NCBI RefSeq assembly: GCF_902498805.1
Contig: NZ_LR701637.1
Coordinates: forward strand, 593,857-657,856
Source: Imperialibacter sp. EC-SDR9
GTDB taxonomy: Bacteria > Bacteroidota > Bacteroidia > Cytophagales > Cyclobacteriaceae
Reading direction: 5' to 3'
Length of the DNA: 64,000 bases
Positions within the stretch are counted from its first letter, which is position 1; the number at the start of each line of letters is the position of its first letter. Both the position numbers and the translations under genes were made by a program. Below the pieces are notes generated by a model, which saw only the letters and a list, made by a program, of their open reading frames with translations, had not been told where the DNA came from and did not search any database. Below are positions 1 through 9,339 of the stretch, one piece after another.

Positions 1-669
1 AATGCTGTCTCCAATTCGGTTGTCAATCTTTTTAACGACGCCCTGGCAGCTATCGGTATCAATAACCTTTTGGCCTTTGAGGTAATGAAGTGGCCCATGT
101 GGTCGCACCTGCTAATCGGGTTTGTGGTGCGGGACTTTGTGCAATGGTGGGTGCATCGATTGCTGCACCGGTCGCCCTGGCTCTGGGAGTTTCACAAAGT
201 TCATCATTCGGTGGAGCAAATGGGCTTTGCTGCTCATCTCCGCTACCATTGGATGGAAAATGTGGTGTACCGCACGATTGAGTACATTCCGTTGGCATTG
301 ATCGGCATTGGGTTGAGAGACTTCTTTATCATCCATATTTTCACCCTGGCTGTTGGGCATTTCAACCACTCCAATATCAAAGTGCCATTGGGGCCATTTA
401 AATACTTTTTCAACAATCCTCAGATGCACATCTGGCATCATGCCTATGACCTTCCCAGGGAGAGGGGCTATGGGGTTAATTTTGGGATCACGCTGAGTAT
501 TTGGGACTATCTGTTCAAAACAGATTATATTCCTTACGACGGTCGGGACATTAAGCTGGGTTTCCCCGGCGTGGAGCAATTTCCGCACGATTTTGTGGGA
601 CAGAACCTTCATGGAATAGTGTCTGAGCACAAGAAGGAGAAAGCGAGTGCTGACAAAGTGCACACGTAG
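1..669 (+). CDS. Sterol desaturase / fatty acid hydroxylase family protein (5' end missing)
   Basis: The reading frame is open from base 1, so the start lies outside the window; a TTG at 70 is only an internal leucine candidate. The visible 222 codons carry the histidine clusters of the membrane di-iron hydroxylase/desaturase family: HRLLH (154-168), HKVHH (193-207), HFNH (358-369) and HIWHH (427-441), interleaved with hydrophobic stretches. Family members are integral membrane enzymes that use a di-iron centre and O2 to hydroxylate or desaturate sterols, fatty acids or carotenoid-like lipids. The substrate cannot be told from sequence. It lies 41 bases upstream of a flavin monooxygenase on the same strand, so co-transcription is possible. 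Confidence 0.88.
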   Translation, partial: NAVSNSVVNLFNDALAAIGINNLLAFEVMKWPMWSHLLIGFVVRDFVQWWVHRLLHRSPWLWEFHKVHHSVEQMGFAAHLRYHWMENVVYRTIEYIPLALIGIGLRDFFIIHIFTLAVGHFNHSNIKVPLGPFKYFFNNPQMHIWHHAYDLPRERGYGVNFGITLSIWDYLFKTDYIPYDGRDIKLGFPGVEQFPHDFVGQNLHGIVSEHKKEKASADKVHT

Positions 670-710
670 TAACAGCGCTCCTTTTCGTAGCAAATCCCTT
701 TCTTTGCAGG

Positions 711-1760
711 ATGACTCCAGCTGTGTACGACGTCATTGTGATTGGCGGAGGGCAAAGTGGCCTTGCTGTAGCTTATTATCTGAATAGGGCCGGTTTAAAT
801 TATGTTGTTCTTGACGCCAGCGACAACGCCGGCGGAAGCTGGCAGCATTATTGGCACTCGCTCCGTTTGTTTTCGCCTGCCCAATGGAGCTCACTACCCG
901 GCGTGCTCATGACGGGTGGCCCCGACTATTATCCCACCCGCAACGAAACAATTGACTACCTGAGAAAGTACGAGGAGAAATATAACTTCACCGTACAAAG
1001 AGGAGTGACGGTAATAGATGTAAAAAAGGCAGGTAGGCTTTTTGATATTGTCACCAGCAAAGGAACCTACCAGTCGAAGGCGGTCGTGTCTGCCACTGGC
1101 TCATTTACCAATCCCTGGATGCCGGAGTTGCCCGGAAGAGACAAATTCAAAGGGAAGGTTTTCCATTCCTCTGCCTACAAAAGACCGGATCCATTCAAGA
1201 GCCAACAGGTAGCAATTGTCGGCGAAGGGAATTCTGGCGCCCAGATACTTGCTGAAGTGAGCAAGGTGGCGCAGACTTTTTGGGTCACGTCAAAGCCGCC
1301 GAAATTCCTTCCTGATGAGGTAGACGGACGTTATCTTTTCGATGCAGCCACTCAAATGTATGAAGCCAAAAAGGCAGGGAAGGAATTCACTCCGCCGTCG
1401 CTGGGGGATGTGGTGATGGTTCCGCCGGTAAAAGAAGCCAGGAAAAGAGGAGTATTGGAGCGGGCTTACCCGCCAATCGATCATTTCACGGATCTGGGAA
1501 TTATGTTGGTGAATGGCCAGGAGCTGCTCGTCGACAGTGTGATTTTCTGCACCGGGTTTCGGCCTGCGTTGGATCACCTCAAGAGCTTGGCCCTCAATGT
1601 TAGTGCGGGGAAAGTGGCAACGGTTGCCACCCGGTCGGCCGAGGTGCCAGGCCTTTGGTTGGTGGGTTACGGCCAATGGACGGGCTTCGCCTCGGCTACG
1701 CTTATCGGCATGGGGAGGTCTGCAAAATCCACCGTAGAAGAAATCAAAGAATACGTGTAA
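711..1760 (+). CDS. ArsO-like NAD(P)H-dependent flavin monooxygenase
   Basis: This 349-residue single-chain flavoprotein has an N-terminal FAD Rossmann motif GGGQSG (residues 12-17) and a second dinucleotide motif, GEGNSG, starting near residue 171, which is the layout of flavin-containing monooxygenases. Length and overall character resemble the ArsO family, oxidoreductases often found in arsenic operons; that is a family resemblance judged by eye, not a proven function. No cleavable signal is seen, so it should be cytosolic. The ATG at 711 is the first in-frame Met before the FAD motif. An arsenic locus does occur in the window, but about 22 kb away, so the ArsO link stays tentative. A generic Baeyer-Villiger-type oxygenase is the alternative. 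Confidence 0.8.
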   Translation: MTPAVYDVIVIGGGQSGLAVAYYLNRAGLNYVVLDASDNAGGSWQHYWHSLRLFSPAQWSSLPGVLMTGGPDYYPTRNETIDYLRKYEEKYNFTVQRGVTVIDVKKAGRLFDIVTSKGTYQSKAVVSATGSFTNPWMPELPGRDKFKGKVFHSSAYKRPDPFKSQQVAIVGEGNSGAQILAEVSKVAQTFWVTSKPPKFLPDEVDGRYLFDAATQMYEAKKAGKEFTPPSLGDVVMVPPVKEARKRGVLERAYPPIDHFTDLGIMLVNGQELLVDSVIFCTGFRPALDHLKSLALNVSAGKVATVATRSAEVPGLWLVGYGQWTGFASATLIGMGRSAKSTVEEIKEYV

Positions 1761-1767
1761 ATACTGT

Positions 1768-1797
1768 TTTGTTGCAAATACTGACTGCCTACCTTTG
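1768..1797 (+). promoter_or_regulatory. Bacteroidota-type promoter before TonB receptor gene
   Basis: A TTTG at 1768-1771 is followed after 18 bases by TACCTTTG at 1790-1797, matching the -33 TTTG / -7 TAnnTTTG consensus known for Bacteroides and Flavobacterium. The box ends only 4 bases before the ATG at 1802, so the predicted transcript would start at or next to the start codon. Confidence 0.6.
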
Positions 1798-1801
1798 CCG
1801 G

Positions 1802-4000
1802 ATGAAACGGTCTTTCTTTTATGCTTTTTTCTTTGGGGTCTTGTTTTTCGCCGCTGAACTTTCCGCACAGTCTGTGCTTAAAGTCAGGGTGCTCGACGCC
1901 GACACACAAGAACCTCTCGTTGGCGCTACCATTCAAATAGCCGGAACCACGCAGGGAACGATAACAGACTTGAATGGAGAAGGCCAAATTACCCTTTCTG
2001 GTGCGGAGCCAATAAGTTTAGTGGCATCGTTCGTTGGCTATTCTTCCGTAAAGAAAAAGGTAGTGACGGGTACAACTGAGCTGGTTTTTAATTTGGAGCC
2101 TGAGGAAGCGCTTGAGGAGGTAATCGTTACTGCTACCCGTAGTAGCAGAACCATCGAGGATATCCCCATCAGGATGGAGGTAATCTCCGGGGAAGAGCTG
2201 GATGAAAAGGCCGCTATGAACTCCACAAACATTGCTATGCTGTTGAGAGAAAGCTCAGGCATTCAAATGCAGCAGACTTCTACCAACTCAGCCAACCAAA
2301 CCCTTCGAATACAGGGACTGGATGGCCGCTACACCCAGCTGCTTCGGGACGGACTTCCTTTGTACGGTGGTTTTTCCAGCGGGTTGAGCATCATGCAAAT
2401 ACCCCCGCTGGACCTTCGGCAGGTGGAGGTAATCAAAGGCAGCGCCTCTACTCTTTATGGCGGAGGTGCTATTGCTGGCCTGGTAAACCTGGTTTCGAAA
2501 ACGCCGGGTAGCGAGCCGGATCGGAGCATTATGCTCAACCAAACTACTGCAGGCGGCACCACACTCAACACTTTCCTGTCGGGTCGAAATGAAAAAAAGG
2601 GCTTCACACTCTATGCTTCTGCTAATCGCCAGCAGCCATACGATCCAAATGATGACGGTTTTTCGGATATTCCCAGAGTAAGGAGCATTGCCCTCAACCC
2701 AAAAATATTTTTCTACCCATCAGAACGCACAACGCTGAGCATCGGGTTGAACAGCTCATACGAAGCCAGAGAAGGAGGAGACATAGCAGCGATTGAAAAT
2801 GAAGGCGTAAGCGGCCGCAGTTTTAGTGAAGAGAATTACACAGGAAGACTCGGGTCGCTGATCAACTTTGTACATACGACCTCGAACGGTTCACAGTGGT
2901 CTTTCAAAAACAGTGTCAACCTGTTTGCCAGGAATATCGACTCTCCAATTTATAGTTTTTATGGTGAGCAGTTGGCTTCATTTTCTGAGTTGGCTTATAA
3001 TTTTAAGGTAGCGAAGCACGAACTGGTTACGGGGATGAACCTGGTGTCCGACCATTTTTCGGATCCGGGCGACAACTTTATGCCTGGCTTGGGAGATGTG
3101 GACAGATCATACAACTTTTTGACAGCTGGGGTATTTGCACAAGACACCTGGGAAGTTTCTGAGCAAAACACCCTGGAGTTGGGCCTTCGTACGGATTTTA
3201 ACAATGAGTATGGCGCTGTTTTGCTTCCCCGGCTTTCCTGGATGGTCAAACCATCAAGGCAGTTGACCATGCGCCTGGGAGGTGGAAGAGGTTACAAGCT
3301 TCCAACCATTTTCCTTGAGGAGGCCGAGCAAAGGGCCTTCACCAGGGTGCTGCCTTACAACGCCCTCAATCAGCAGCCCGAAATGGAAAGGTCGTGGGGC
3401 TCAAATTTTGATGTCAATTTTAGAACCGCCCTCGGAGACGACTGGACGCTGTCGGCCAACCAGCTCTTCTTCGTAACTCAGCTTGACAAGCCAGTATTTC
3501 TGGATGAGGTAGAGATGGATGGCTTTACTAATTATTACCTTTCCAACAGGCAAGAGCCTGTCGTTAGTAAGGGCTTTGAAAGTAACCTCAAGCTCGGATA
3601 TGATCATTGGAAGCTATTCTTGCAGTACTCTCTCACTCATGTAAATGTTGATGATGGGTCTGGCTACCGCCAGAAGGCAATAACTCCAAAGCATGCGGCA
3701 GGCTTTGTGATGATGTACGAAAAACATGAATCGTTTCGTATCGGCTACGAGCTTTACTATACGGGAAGCCAGTACCGATACGACAGGTCATCTACTCCGG
3801 ACTTCTGGATCATGGGCATAATGGCTATGAAGGAATGGGAGAAGTTTACCGTGTTCCTCAACTTTGAAAATTTTACTGACACCCGGCAATCGAGGTATCA
3901 GTCCATGGTGACTCCCCCTTACAACAACCCTACTTTTGCTGAGGTTTGGGCCCCTACCGACGGATTTGTTTCAAATGGAGGTTTTATCTATCACTTTTGA
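1802..4000 (+). CDS. TonB-dependent receptor with CarboxypepD_reg-like N-terminal domain
   Basis: This 732-residue outer-membrane receptor takes up a large substrate using TonB/proton-motive force. The order is a signal peptide (about residues 1-22, ending LSAQS), a CarboxypepD_reg-like beta-sandwich (VRVLDADTQEPLVGATIQIAG), a plug domain (roughly 125-235, with EVIVTATRSSRTIEDIPIR and the RIQGLDGRYTQLLRDGLPL stretch), then a 22-strand-type barrel ending in an aromatic (HF). The frame is open further upstream, but the ATG at 1802 is chosen because a signal peptide follows it directly and a promoter box precedes it. No SusD partner follows, so this is not a classical SUS pair. The plug resembles siderophore/metal-type receptors; the substrate is unknown. 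Confidence 0.93.
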   Translation: MKRSFFYAFFFGVLFFAAELSAQSVLKVRVLDADTQEPLVGATIQIAGTTQGTITDLNGEGQITLSGAEPISLVASFVGYSSVKKKVVTGTTELVFNLEPEEALEEVIVTATRSSRTIEDIPIRMEVISGEELDEKAAMNSTNIAMLLRESSGIQMQQTSTNSANQTLRIQGLDGRYTQLLRDGLPLYGGFSSGLSIMQIPPLDLRQVEVIKGSASTLYGGGAIAGLVNLVSKTPGSEPDRSIMLNQTTAGGTTLNTFLSGRNEKKGFTLYASANRQQPYDPNDDGFSDIPRVRSIALNPKIFFYPSERTTLSIGLNSSYEAREGGDIAAIENEGVSGRSFSEENYTGRLGSLINFVHTTSNGSQWSFKNSVNLFARNIDSPIYSFYGEQLASFSELAYNFKVAKHELVTGMNLVSDHFSDPGDNFMPGLGDVDRSYNFLTAGVFAQDTWEVSEQNTLELGLRTDFNNEYGAVLLPRLSWMVKPSRQLTMRLGGGRGYKLPTIFLEEAEQRAFTRVLPYNALNQQPEMERSWGSNFDVNFRTALGDDWTLSANQLFFVTQLDKPVFLDEVEMDGFTNYYLSNRQEPVVSKGFESNLKLGYDHWKLFLQYSLTHVNVDDGSGYRQKAITPKHAAGFVMMYEKHESFRIGYELYYTGSQYRYDRSSTPDFWIMGIMAMKEWEKFTVFLNFENFTDTRQSRYQSMVTPPYNNPTFAEVWAPTDGFVSNGGFIYHF

Positions 4001-4296
4001 AAACCCAGCGATATTTATTACATCGATAAGTGATACTACTTTGAATAAGGAATTTTTTTTCAATTATAGTATTTCGATGGCAATATGATATCTTTAGGGC
4101 TAACTACCTCAAATTCAGCAATAACTAATGTAAATCCGGTATTTGGGGCTTTTTAATACAGGTAACAACAATTTTTGTAAGCTGACAAGGAGGTTACTTT
4201 TATCACGCACGCAAGTATTTAGCACTATTAAAGGAATTAGTTTAATTATTCTTTTGTGGAGAATATACTGCAGGGGAGCCATCAACTGGATTACAT
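4001..4296. other. Non-coding stretch, nothing recognised
   Basis: This AT-rich gap lies between the TonB receptor and the Na+/Ca2+ exchanger. No RNA gene, clear terminator or conserved small ORF was seen; it presumably holds the promoter of the exchanger gene. Confidence 0.5.
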
Positions 4297-5262
4297 ATGT
4301 TAACGTACTTACTTTTTGTGCTGGGTTTTCCAGCATTGATCAAAGGGGCTGACCTGCTCGTTGACGGAGCCTCTTCACTTGCGAAGCGATTTAATATTTC
4401 AGATTTTATTATTGGGCTCACCATAGTTTCCTTTGGCACCTCCATGCCAGAACTGATTGTAAATATTTTTGCCAGTCTCGACGGCAATGCCGACATCGCC
4501 GTAGGTAACATTATCGGCAGCAATATTTCCAACATCCTTCTCATCCTTGGCATCTCTTCTATTATAAACCCCCTGCCGATTCAGCGAAACACCATCCTTT
4601 CAGAAATACCTTTCTCGCTGACAGCCACGTTGTTAGTTGCTTATCTGGCCAATGCCGCTTTATTTGGCGACCCTGGCACTCTGAGTATCAGCCGGTGGGA
4701 TGGCCTGATTTTGCTTGCTTTTTTTGCGCTGTTTATGGCCTATATTTTCAAGATAGCAGGGGAAAACAAAGAACAGGAAATGCAAAGCACCGAAAAGGTG
4801 GAAGTCATGCTATTGCCCAAATCTGTTTTGTATATTGGTGTCGGCATTCTCGGTTTGTTTATCGGCGGCAAATGGGTGGTGGATGGAGCTGTGGCCCTGG
4901 CTGAATATTTCGGGATGTCACAAACGTTCATAGGTCTCACAATTGTGGCAATAGGGACATCCCTGCCCGAGCTGGTTACGTCGGCCATGGCAGCTTACAA
5001 AGGCAATACAGATATAGCGGTTGGCAATGTGGTGGGCTCCAATATCTTTAATTTGCTCTGGATACTTGGCATCAGCGCCTTCATCAAACCGCTGGAGTTT
5101 TCTGTAGTGAACAACGCTGATATTCTGGTTTTGATTGTGGCCAGTGCTTTGATGATCCTGGCGCTTACTATTGGTAAGCGCAATGCTATTGATCGTGTGA
5201 ATGGAATCGTATTTGTTCTGTTGTATATAGCATACATCGCCTATCTGATTTACAGGGGCTAA
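4297..5262 (+). CDS. Calcium/sodium antiporter (CaCA family, YrbG-like)
   Basis: This 321-residue inner-membrane exchanger has the inverted two-fold repeat diagnostic of the Ca2+:cation antiporter family. Repeat one has GTSMPE at residues 47-52 and GNIIGSNISN; repeat two has GTSLPE at 220-225 and GNVVGSNIFN. The acidic residues of the two repeats form the cation site in the family. About ten hydrophobic helices are visible, with a cytoplasmic loop between the halves containing KIAGENKEQEMQSTEK. Length fits the YrbG group. The gene is convergent with the Kef-type antiporter, and the two stop codons abut with no spacer. Confidence 0.95.
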   Translation: MLTYLLFVLGFPALIKGADLLVDGASSLAKRFNISDFIIGLTIVSFGTSMPELIVNIFASLDGNADIAVGNIIGSNISNILLILGISSIINPLPIQRNTILSEIPFSLTATLLVAYLANAALFGDPGTLSISRWDGLILLAFFALFMAYIFKIAGENKEQEMQSTEKVEVMLLPKSVLYIGVGILGLFIGGKWVVDGAVALAEYFGMSQTFIGLTIVAIGTSLPELVTSAMAAYKGNTDIAVGNVVGSNIFNLLWILGISAFIKPLEFSVVNNADILVLIVASALMILALTIGKRNAIDRVNGIVFVLLYIAYIAYLIYRG

Positions 5263-7257
5263 TCAGGCTTTCACTTTTTGATTGAGCTTCAGGATGTTGC
5301 CGGGTTTGCCAAACACGTACAGCCTGTCGTCGAGCTTTATTTCCGTGTCTCCGTCTATGTCGGTAAGCAGCTCTTGCCCTCTTTGGATGGCCAGAATGAA
5401 GAGCTTGTAGCGGCTTTTTATTCTCGATTCTGCAATGCTTTTTCCGACGATTGATTTATCCTCCCGTTCCAATACAACACATGCCATCTCCAGGTCCTGA
5501 ATGCTGAGATTTTTTGCTGCCTGTTCGGTTCTCATTAGCGGGCTGCGGAGCATTTCATAGCTACCTGAGCGAACCTCCTGCGTAAAGGCCTCTATCTCAT
5601 TTAGCGGAACCAGGTAGTGCCGAAGTACCCGGGTAAAAATTTCGATTGAAGTTTCAAACTCCTCTGGAATAACTTCGTCAGCGCCAAGCTTTTTTGATTC
5701 TTCAATTTCGTTGATATAGCGGGTGCGAACAATGATATGCACTGTGTTGGAGAACTCTCTGATCTTAGCGACTATTCTTTTGGTAGAAGAAGGATCGGAT
5801 ATGGCGATGACCACCACACGGGCTGACTGAATCTGAACATGCCTTAAAATCACATCGTCGCTGGCGTCTCCATACATTATCGGCTCACCTCTCTCTTTTT
5901 CCTGTTTTACAGTGGCCGGGTTCATTTCAACAATGGCGTATGGAATAGCGGCCTTTCGTGCTGCTTTTGCTACATTTTTACCATTGATGCCGTACCCAAT
6001 GATTACCAGATGATCTTTCAGTTCATGCTCGTCAGGCTCTTCTGTTTCAACATCAGACGACAGTGCCTGAATCTTTCTTACCAGCGGGTTCGGCGTTTTG
6101 CTATGCACCACATCGGTAATTTTGGAAGCATAACTGAGAATGAATGGCGTAAGTCCCATGGTGATCAACGACACACTGAGAAAATACTGATAGGTTAATG
6201 GGCTAAGGATTTGGTTTTCGATTCCTGTTGCCGACAACAAGAATGCAAATTCTCCTACCTGGCAGAGCATGAGGCCGGAAAGAATGACTGTTCGGAAGGG
6301 ATACCTGAGCAGGACCGCCCCAAAGCCAGCAATCAGCGCCTTTCCAAAAAGTGTTAGAAAAGTTAAAAGTAAAACAACGCTAAGGTGGTCAAAAAGGAAT
6401 TTGAGATCGAGCAGCATGCCGATCGACACAAAAAAGAAGCTGATAAATATTTCTCTGAATGGCAGAATATTGGCAGTGGCCTGATGGCTGTAGTCTGATT
6501 CAGAAATGATGAGTCCGGCAAAGAATGCCCCCAGTGCCAGCGACAGACCAATGGAAGAGGTGAGCCATGCTGTGGCAAAGCAGATAACGATAATTGTCAG
6601 AATAAAGAGCTCACGACTTTTTGCCTGGGCCACTCTGAACAGCAGTTTTGGAACAATATACCGTGCCATTATTAGCACCAGACCCACCACCGCAACTACT
6701 TTTAGCAATAAAATGAGAATGGTTTCGCCAATATTTCCGGTCTTACCGGCGATGATTGGGGTAAAAAGTATCATGGGAACGACAATGATGTCCTGAAAAA
6801 TCAGAATACCAAGGGCAATGCGGCCGTGAGGGGTATTGATCTCGCCTTTTTCCTGCAGCAGCTTTAGCACGATGGCGGTGGAGCTTAACGATACAAGAAA
6901 GCCTGCAAAAATCGACTCCCTGAACGACAGCCCAAACATGTAAACAATGCCAAATGTGACCAAAATCGTGCCAGCCACCTGCACGGTTCCGCCAACAAAT
7001 ACTGTTTTCCTTATAGATGTTAAATGTTTGAAAGAAAACTCCACACCAATGACAAAAAGCAGGAAAATCACACCAATCTCCGACAGCATCTCGACTTCGT
7101 GCGAGGCCTGAATGAGCCCCATGCCGTGTGGTCCGGCAACCATGCCCGTAGCCAAAAGACCCAAAATGGAAGGTAGCTTAAAGCGGTTGAAGATGAGAAT
7201 CATCAACACGGAAATGCCAAGGATGATGACTATTTCGGTAAGAATCGGTATTTGCAT
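5263..7257 (-). CDS. Kef-type K+/H+ antiporter with RCK (TrkA-N/TrkA-C) domains
   Basis: This 664-residue monovalent cation:proton antiporter-2 (CPA2) protein has a membrane domain of about 12 helices (residues 1-390) typical of Na+/H+ exchanger folds. It is followed by a TrkA-N Rossmann domain starting near residue 415 (HLVIIGYGINGKNVAKAA, dinucleotide-binding glycines) and a TrkA-C domain in the last 100 residues. Proteins of this type mediate K+ efflux or H+ exchange, gated by nucleotide or thiol ligands. No KefF/KefG ancillary gene is adjacent. The GTG/ATG choice is clear, since the ATG at 7257 begins directly before the first helix. Confidence 0.93.
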   Translation of the reverse strand: MQIPILTEIVIILGISVLMILIFNRFKLPSILGLLATGMVAGPHGMGLIQASHEVEMLSEIGVIFLLFVIGVEFSFKHLTSIRKTVFVGGTVQVAGTILVTFGIVYMFGLSFRESIFAGFLVSLSSTAIVLKLLQEKGEINTPHGRIALGILIFQDIIVVPMILFTPIIAGKTGNIGETILILLLKVVAVVGLVLIMARYIVPKLLFRVAQAKSRELFILTIIVICFATAWLTSSIGLSLALGAFFAGLIISESDYSHQATANILPFREIFISFFFVSIGMLLDLKFLFDHLSVVLLLTFLTLFGKALIAGFGAVLLRYPFRTVILSGLMLCQVGEFAFLLSATGIENQILSPLTYQYFLSVSLITMGLTPFILSYASKITDVVHSKTPNPLVRKIQALSSDVETEEPDEHELKDHLVIIGYGINGKNVAKAARKAAIPYAIVEMNPATVKQEKERGEPIMYGDASDDVILRHVQIQSARVVVIAISDPSSTKRIVAKIREFSNTVHIIVRTRYINEIEESKKLGADEVIPEEFETSIEIFTRVLRHYLVPLNEIEAFTQEVRSGSYEMLRSPLMRTEQAAKNLSIQDLEMACVVLEREDKSIVGKSIAESRIKSRYKLFILAIQRGQELLTDIDGDTEIKLDDRLYVFGKPGNILKLNQKVKA

Positions 7258-7417
7258 AGTGGTTTTGTTGGGTGCAAATTACTAAAAGCTGGGGCAAGGA
7301 AGTTGGCATGAGTGAAATAGTTCAGTTTCAATTGGTGACAAAAATTGACATAAATTAACGCAAGGGTGACACTCGCTTTGTTTGTTATGATCATATTGAA
7401 GTTAAATCACCACCACC

Positions 7418-8095
7418 ATGAAACTACTCTCAGCCTTTTTTATCAACCTTTTCTTTCTGAGTGTTATGCCCTCTATGGCGCAGTCAAACGATTATGTAGC
7501 TCACGAAAAGGACTTTGGCCACTACACCTCTCTGGTTGTCGATGTTCAGGCCAATATTGAGGTGGATGCCAGTCAGCCTTCTCATGGCACTTTAGTGGTG
7601 TCTGAGGCTGATTTCGAGAACCTTAAATGGGAGCTACTGGGAGAAACATTGATTATTTCTGCGAAAGAAGGCAAATCTCTGGCTGGCCCGATTAATTTGA
7701 AGCTCGGTTCCCCTAACCTGGCCCGTATCGAGTCGACACATGAGTCGATCATTTATATGCATCACGTGAACGGAGAGAGTTTGAGCCTGGATCTACTCAA
7801 GGGCACTGTAAAGCTTGAAGGTAAAGTGGAAAACCTTCATGTGATGGCTGAGAAGGGCAGACTATATGGGTCAGGGCTTGAGTCAAAAAGCGCAGAAGTG
7901 AGGATTTGGGATGAGGGCTCGGTCGTCATACATGCAACTGAGTCGCTGGAAATAGAAGCAACCAACAATGGGAGAGTTATTTACAACGGCTCTCCGTCCA
8001 AAGTTACCAAGAGCACAAGTAGTGGTGGCGTGATCATGTCGGAGGAAGCTTTGCAGCAGCAGCGGGAAGTCGAGTACGTGAATTTTGGAGTGTAG
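7418..8095 (+). CDS. Exported DUF2807 (GIN-type head domain) protein
   Basis: This 225-residue protein has a clear signal peptide (MKLLSAFFINLFFLSVMPSMAQ) and then a beta-rich body with the pattern of the DUF2807 / putative auto-transporter adhesin head GIN domain: VDVQANIEVDASQPSHGTL near the start, followed by repeated short beta strands (ARIESTHESIIYMHH, GRLYGSGLESKSAEV, VIYNGSPSKVTKS). Such domains form right-handed beta-helical or propeller-like structures and are common, poorly characterised surface or periplasmic proteins in Bacteroidota. Its 3' end lies 3 bases from the end of the convergent lipoprotein gene. Function is unknown. Confidence 0.75.
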   Translation: MKLLSAFFINLFFLSVMPSMAQSNDYVAHEKDFGHYTSLVVDVQANIEVDASQPSHGTLVVSEADFENLKWELLGETLIISAKEGKSLAGPINLKLGSPNLARIESTHESIIYMHHVNGESLSLDLLKGTVKLEGKVENLHVMAEKGRLYGSGLESKSAEVRIWDEGSVVIHATESLEIEATNNGRVIYNGSPSKVTKSTSSGGVIMSEEALQQQREVEYVNFGV

Positions 8096-8098
8096 GCA

Positions 8099-9322
8099 CT
8101 ACAAATTTCCTGATGCGTCAATCTTAAGTATCCAGATATCATTTAGCCCAGCCCCCTCTGACTCGGTGCTGCCTAAGATATAGTAGTAGTCGCCTATCTG
8201 GATAATTCCGCTACCAGTGTCCCTGTTTTTACCCCCAAATACCTTAGACCATTCCTCAACCAAACCCGGGCCAACTTTTTTAACCACCAGGTCTCGTGTA
8301 GACGGCTGATCGCCAACTAATATGAAATTTCCTTCGGCAGTTAAAAGTAGGTCTTTGGCGAATATGTCAATAAAACTAGCATTCATTGGATCATCGGAAG
8401 ACGATAAGTTTAGCTCATGCAGAATGGTCTGAGATTTTGCTCCTCCAGCACTGGTACCTGAAGCCATCAGAAAAGCTACATCAGAGCCGTCCATTTTCTG
8501 GACATAGGAACCGGTACTATTTGTGATGTTTTCAATTTCGAAATCGAGAGTATATGCGAAATATATTTGTCCAAAATGGTCTTTCGGCATGTAGAAGCAT
8601 GAAAAACCTCTGTACGCATCGTTTTCATACTCTACGACGCTAGGGTATGTTGCAGCCAGAACGAGGTAGTTGTCATTTTTATCAATTGATATACCTTTCG
8701 AAATCATTCCTGGACCGTACAAGCCAATATAATGTCCGGAACCCAACAAGTCTCCCGCAGAACTGAATTCGATAACGACACTCATTTGCAAGCCGACCCC
8801 GGAAAAGCCGTCATCTTCATTTTTCAAATTTCCAACAGCCAGGTACTTTCCATTCTCGCTTCCTATCATACCCGTTATTTCGTCGCCGATTCCCAGGTCG
8901 TGAACTTTTTCCCAGTTAATTGATCCATCAGAAGACGACAGGTTGAGAATATAGGAGTTTGACTCGCCTTCGATATCATAGGTTTTGCCAAAGACAATAA
9001 TTTCATCAGTGGCATTAAGCATCAATCCATTTGGAACAGAGAATTTTCTGGTCTTAATCGTTCGATCAAACAGGATGTTGCCGTCTGCGGAAAGTTTGAT
9101 GACTCTTGCAAATGACGAATCCGAAGCTAAGTTTTGACTTTGTCCAAGTATAATAATTTCTCCAACTGAAGTAGTCTTAATATCAATTCCAAAGTCATCG
9201 CCCACTCCACCGAAAGTTTTGTCCCAGGTAGACTTGGCTGGCGACTCAATATCATTTCCGCACCGGGCCATGATAAAAGCCGTAGTTACTAAAATTAGTA
9301 TTGAAAAAACCTTATTTCTCAT
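8099..9322 (-). CDS. Putative lipoprotein with beta-propeller-like repeats
   Basis: This 407-residue protein opens with a hydrophobic signal and a Cys at residue 21 in a lipobox-like context (FIMARCGN). Arg at -1 is atypical for signal peptidase II, so lipidation is uncertain. The body repeats a weak unit such as WDKTFGGVGDDFG near the N-terminus and WSKVFGGKNRDTGSG near the C-terminus, each followed by strand-rich sequence (IIILGQSQNLASDSSF, YYILGSTESEGAGLND). This is the pattern of PQQ/Kelch-like or delta-60-type propeller proteins of Bacteroidota. No catalytic motif was found. A promoter-like pair (9340-9368) lies just upstream. Function is unknown. Confidence 0.7.
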   Translation of the reverse strand: MRNKVFSILILVTTAFIMARCGNDIESPAKSTWDKTFGGVGDDFGIDIKTTSVGEIIILGQSQNLASDSSFARVIKLSADGNILFDRTIKTRKFSVPNGLMLNATDEIIVFGKTYDIEGESNSYILNLSSSDGSINWEKVHDLGIGDEITGMIGSENGKYLAVGNLKNEDDGFSGVGLQMSVVIEFSSAGDLLGSGHYIGLYGPGMISKGISIDKNDNYLVLAATYPSVVEYENDAYRGFSCFYMPKDHFGQIYFAYTLDFEIENITNSTGSYVQKMDGSDVAFLMASGTSAGGAKSQTILHELNLSSSDDPMNASFIDIFAKDLLLTAEGNFILVGDQPSTRDLVVKKVGPGLVEEWSKVFGGKNRDTGSGIIQIGDYYYILGSTESEGAGLNDIWILKIDASGNL

Positions 9323-9339
9323 ACTGTATCTATGTTAGA

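Noticed and set aside
112-693. 193-residue ORF opposite the desaturase-family gene
   Set aside because: The plus-strand frame contains all the histidine boxes, so the minus frame is a shadow.
1655-1801. N-terminal extension of the TonB receptor frame
   Set aside because: It runs through the end of the monooxygenase gene, and the signal peptide begins at 1802.
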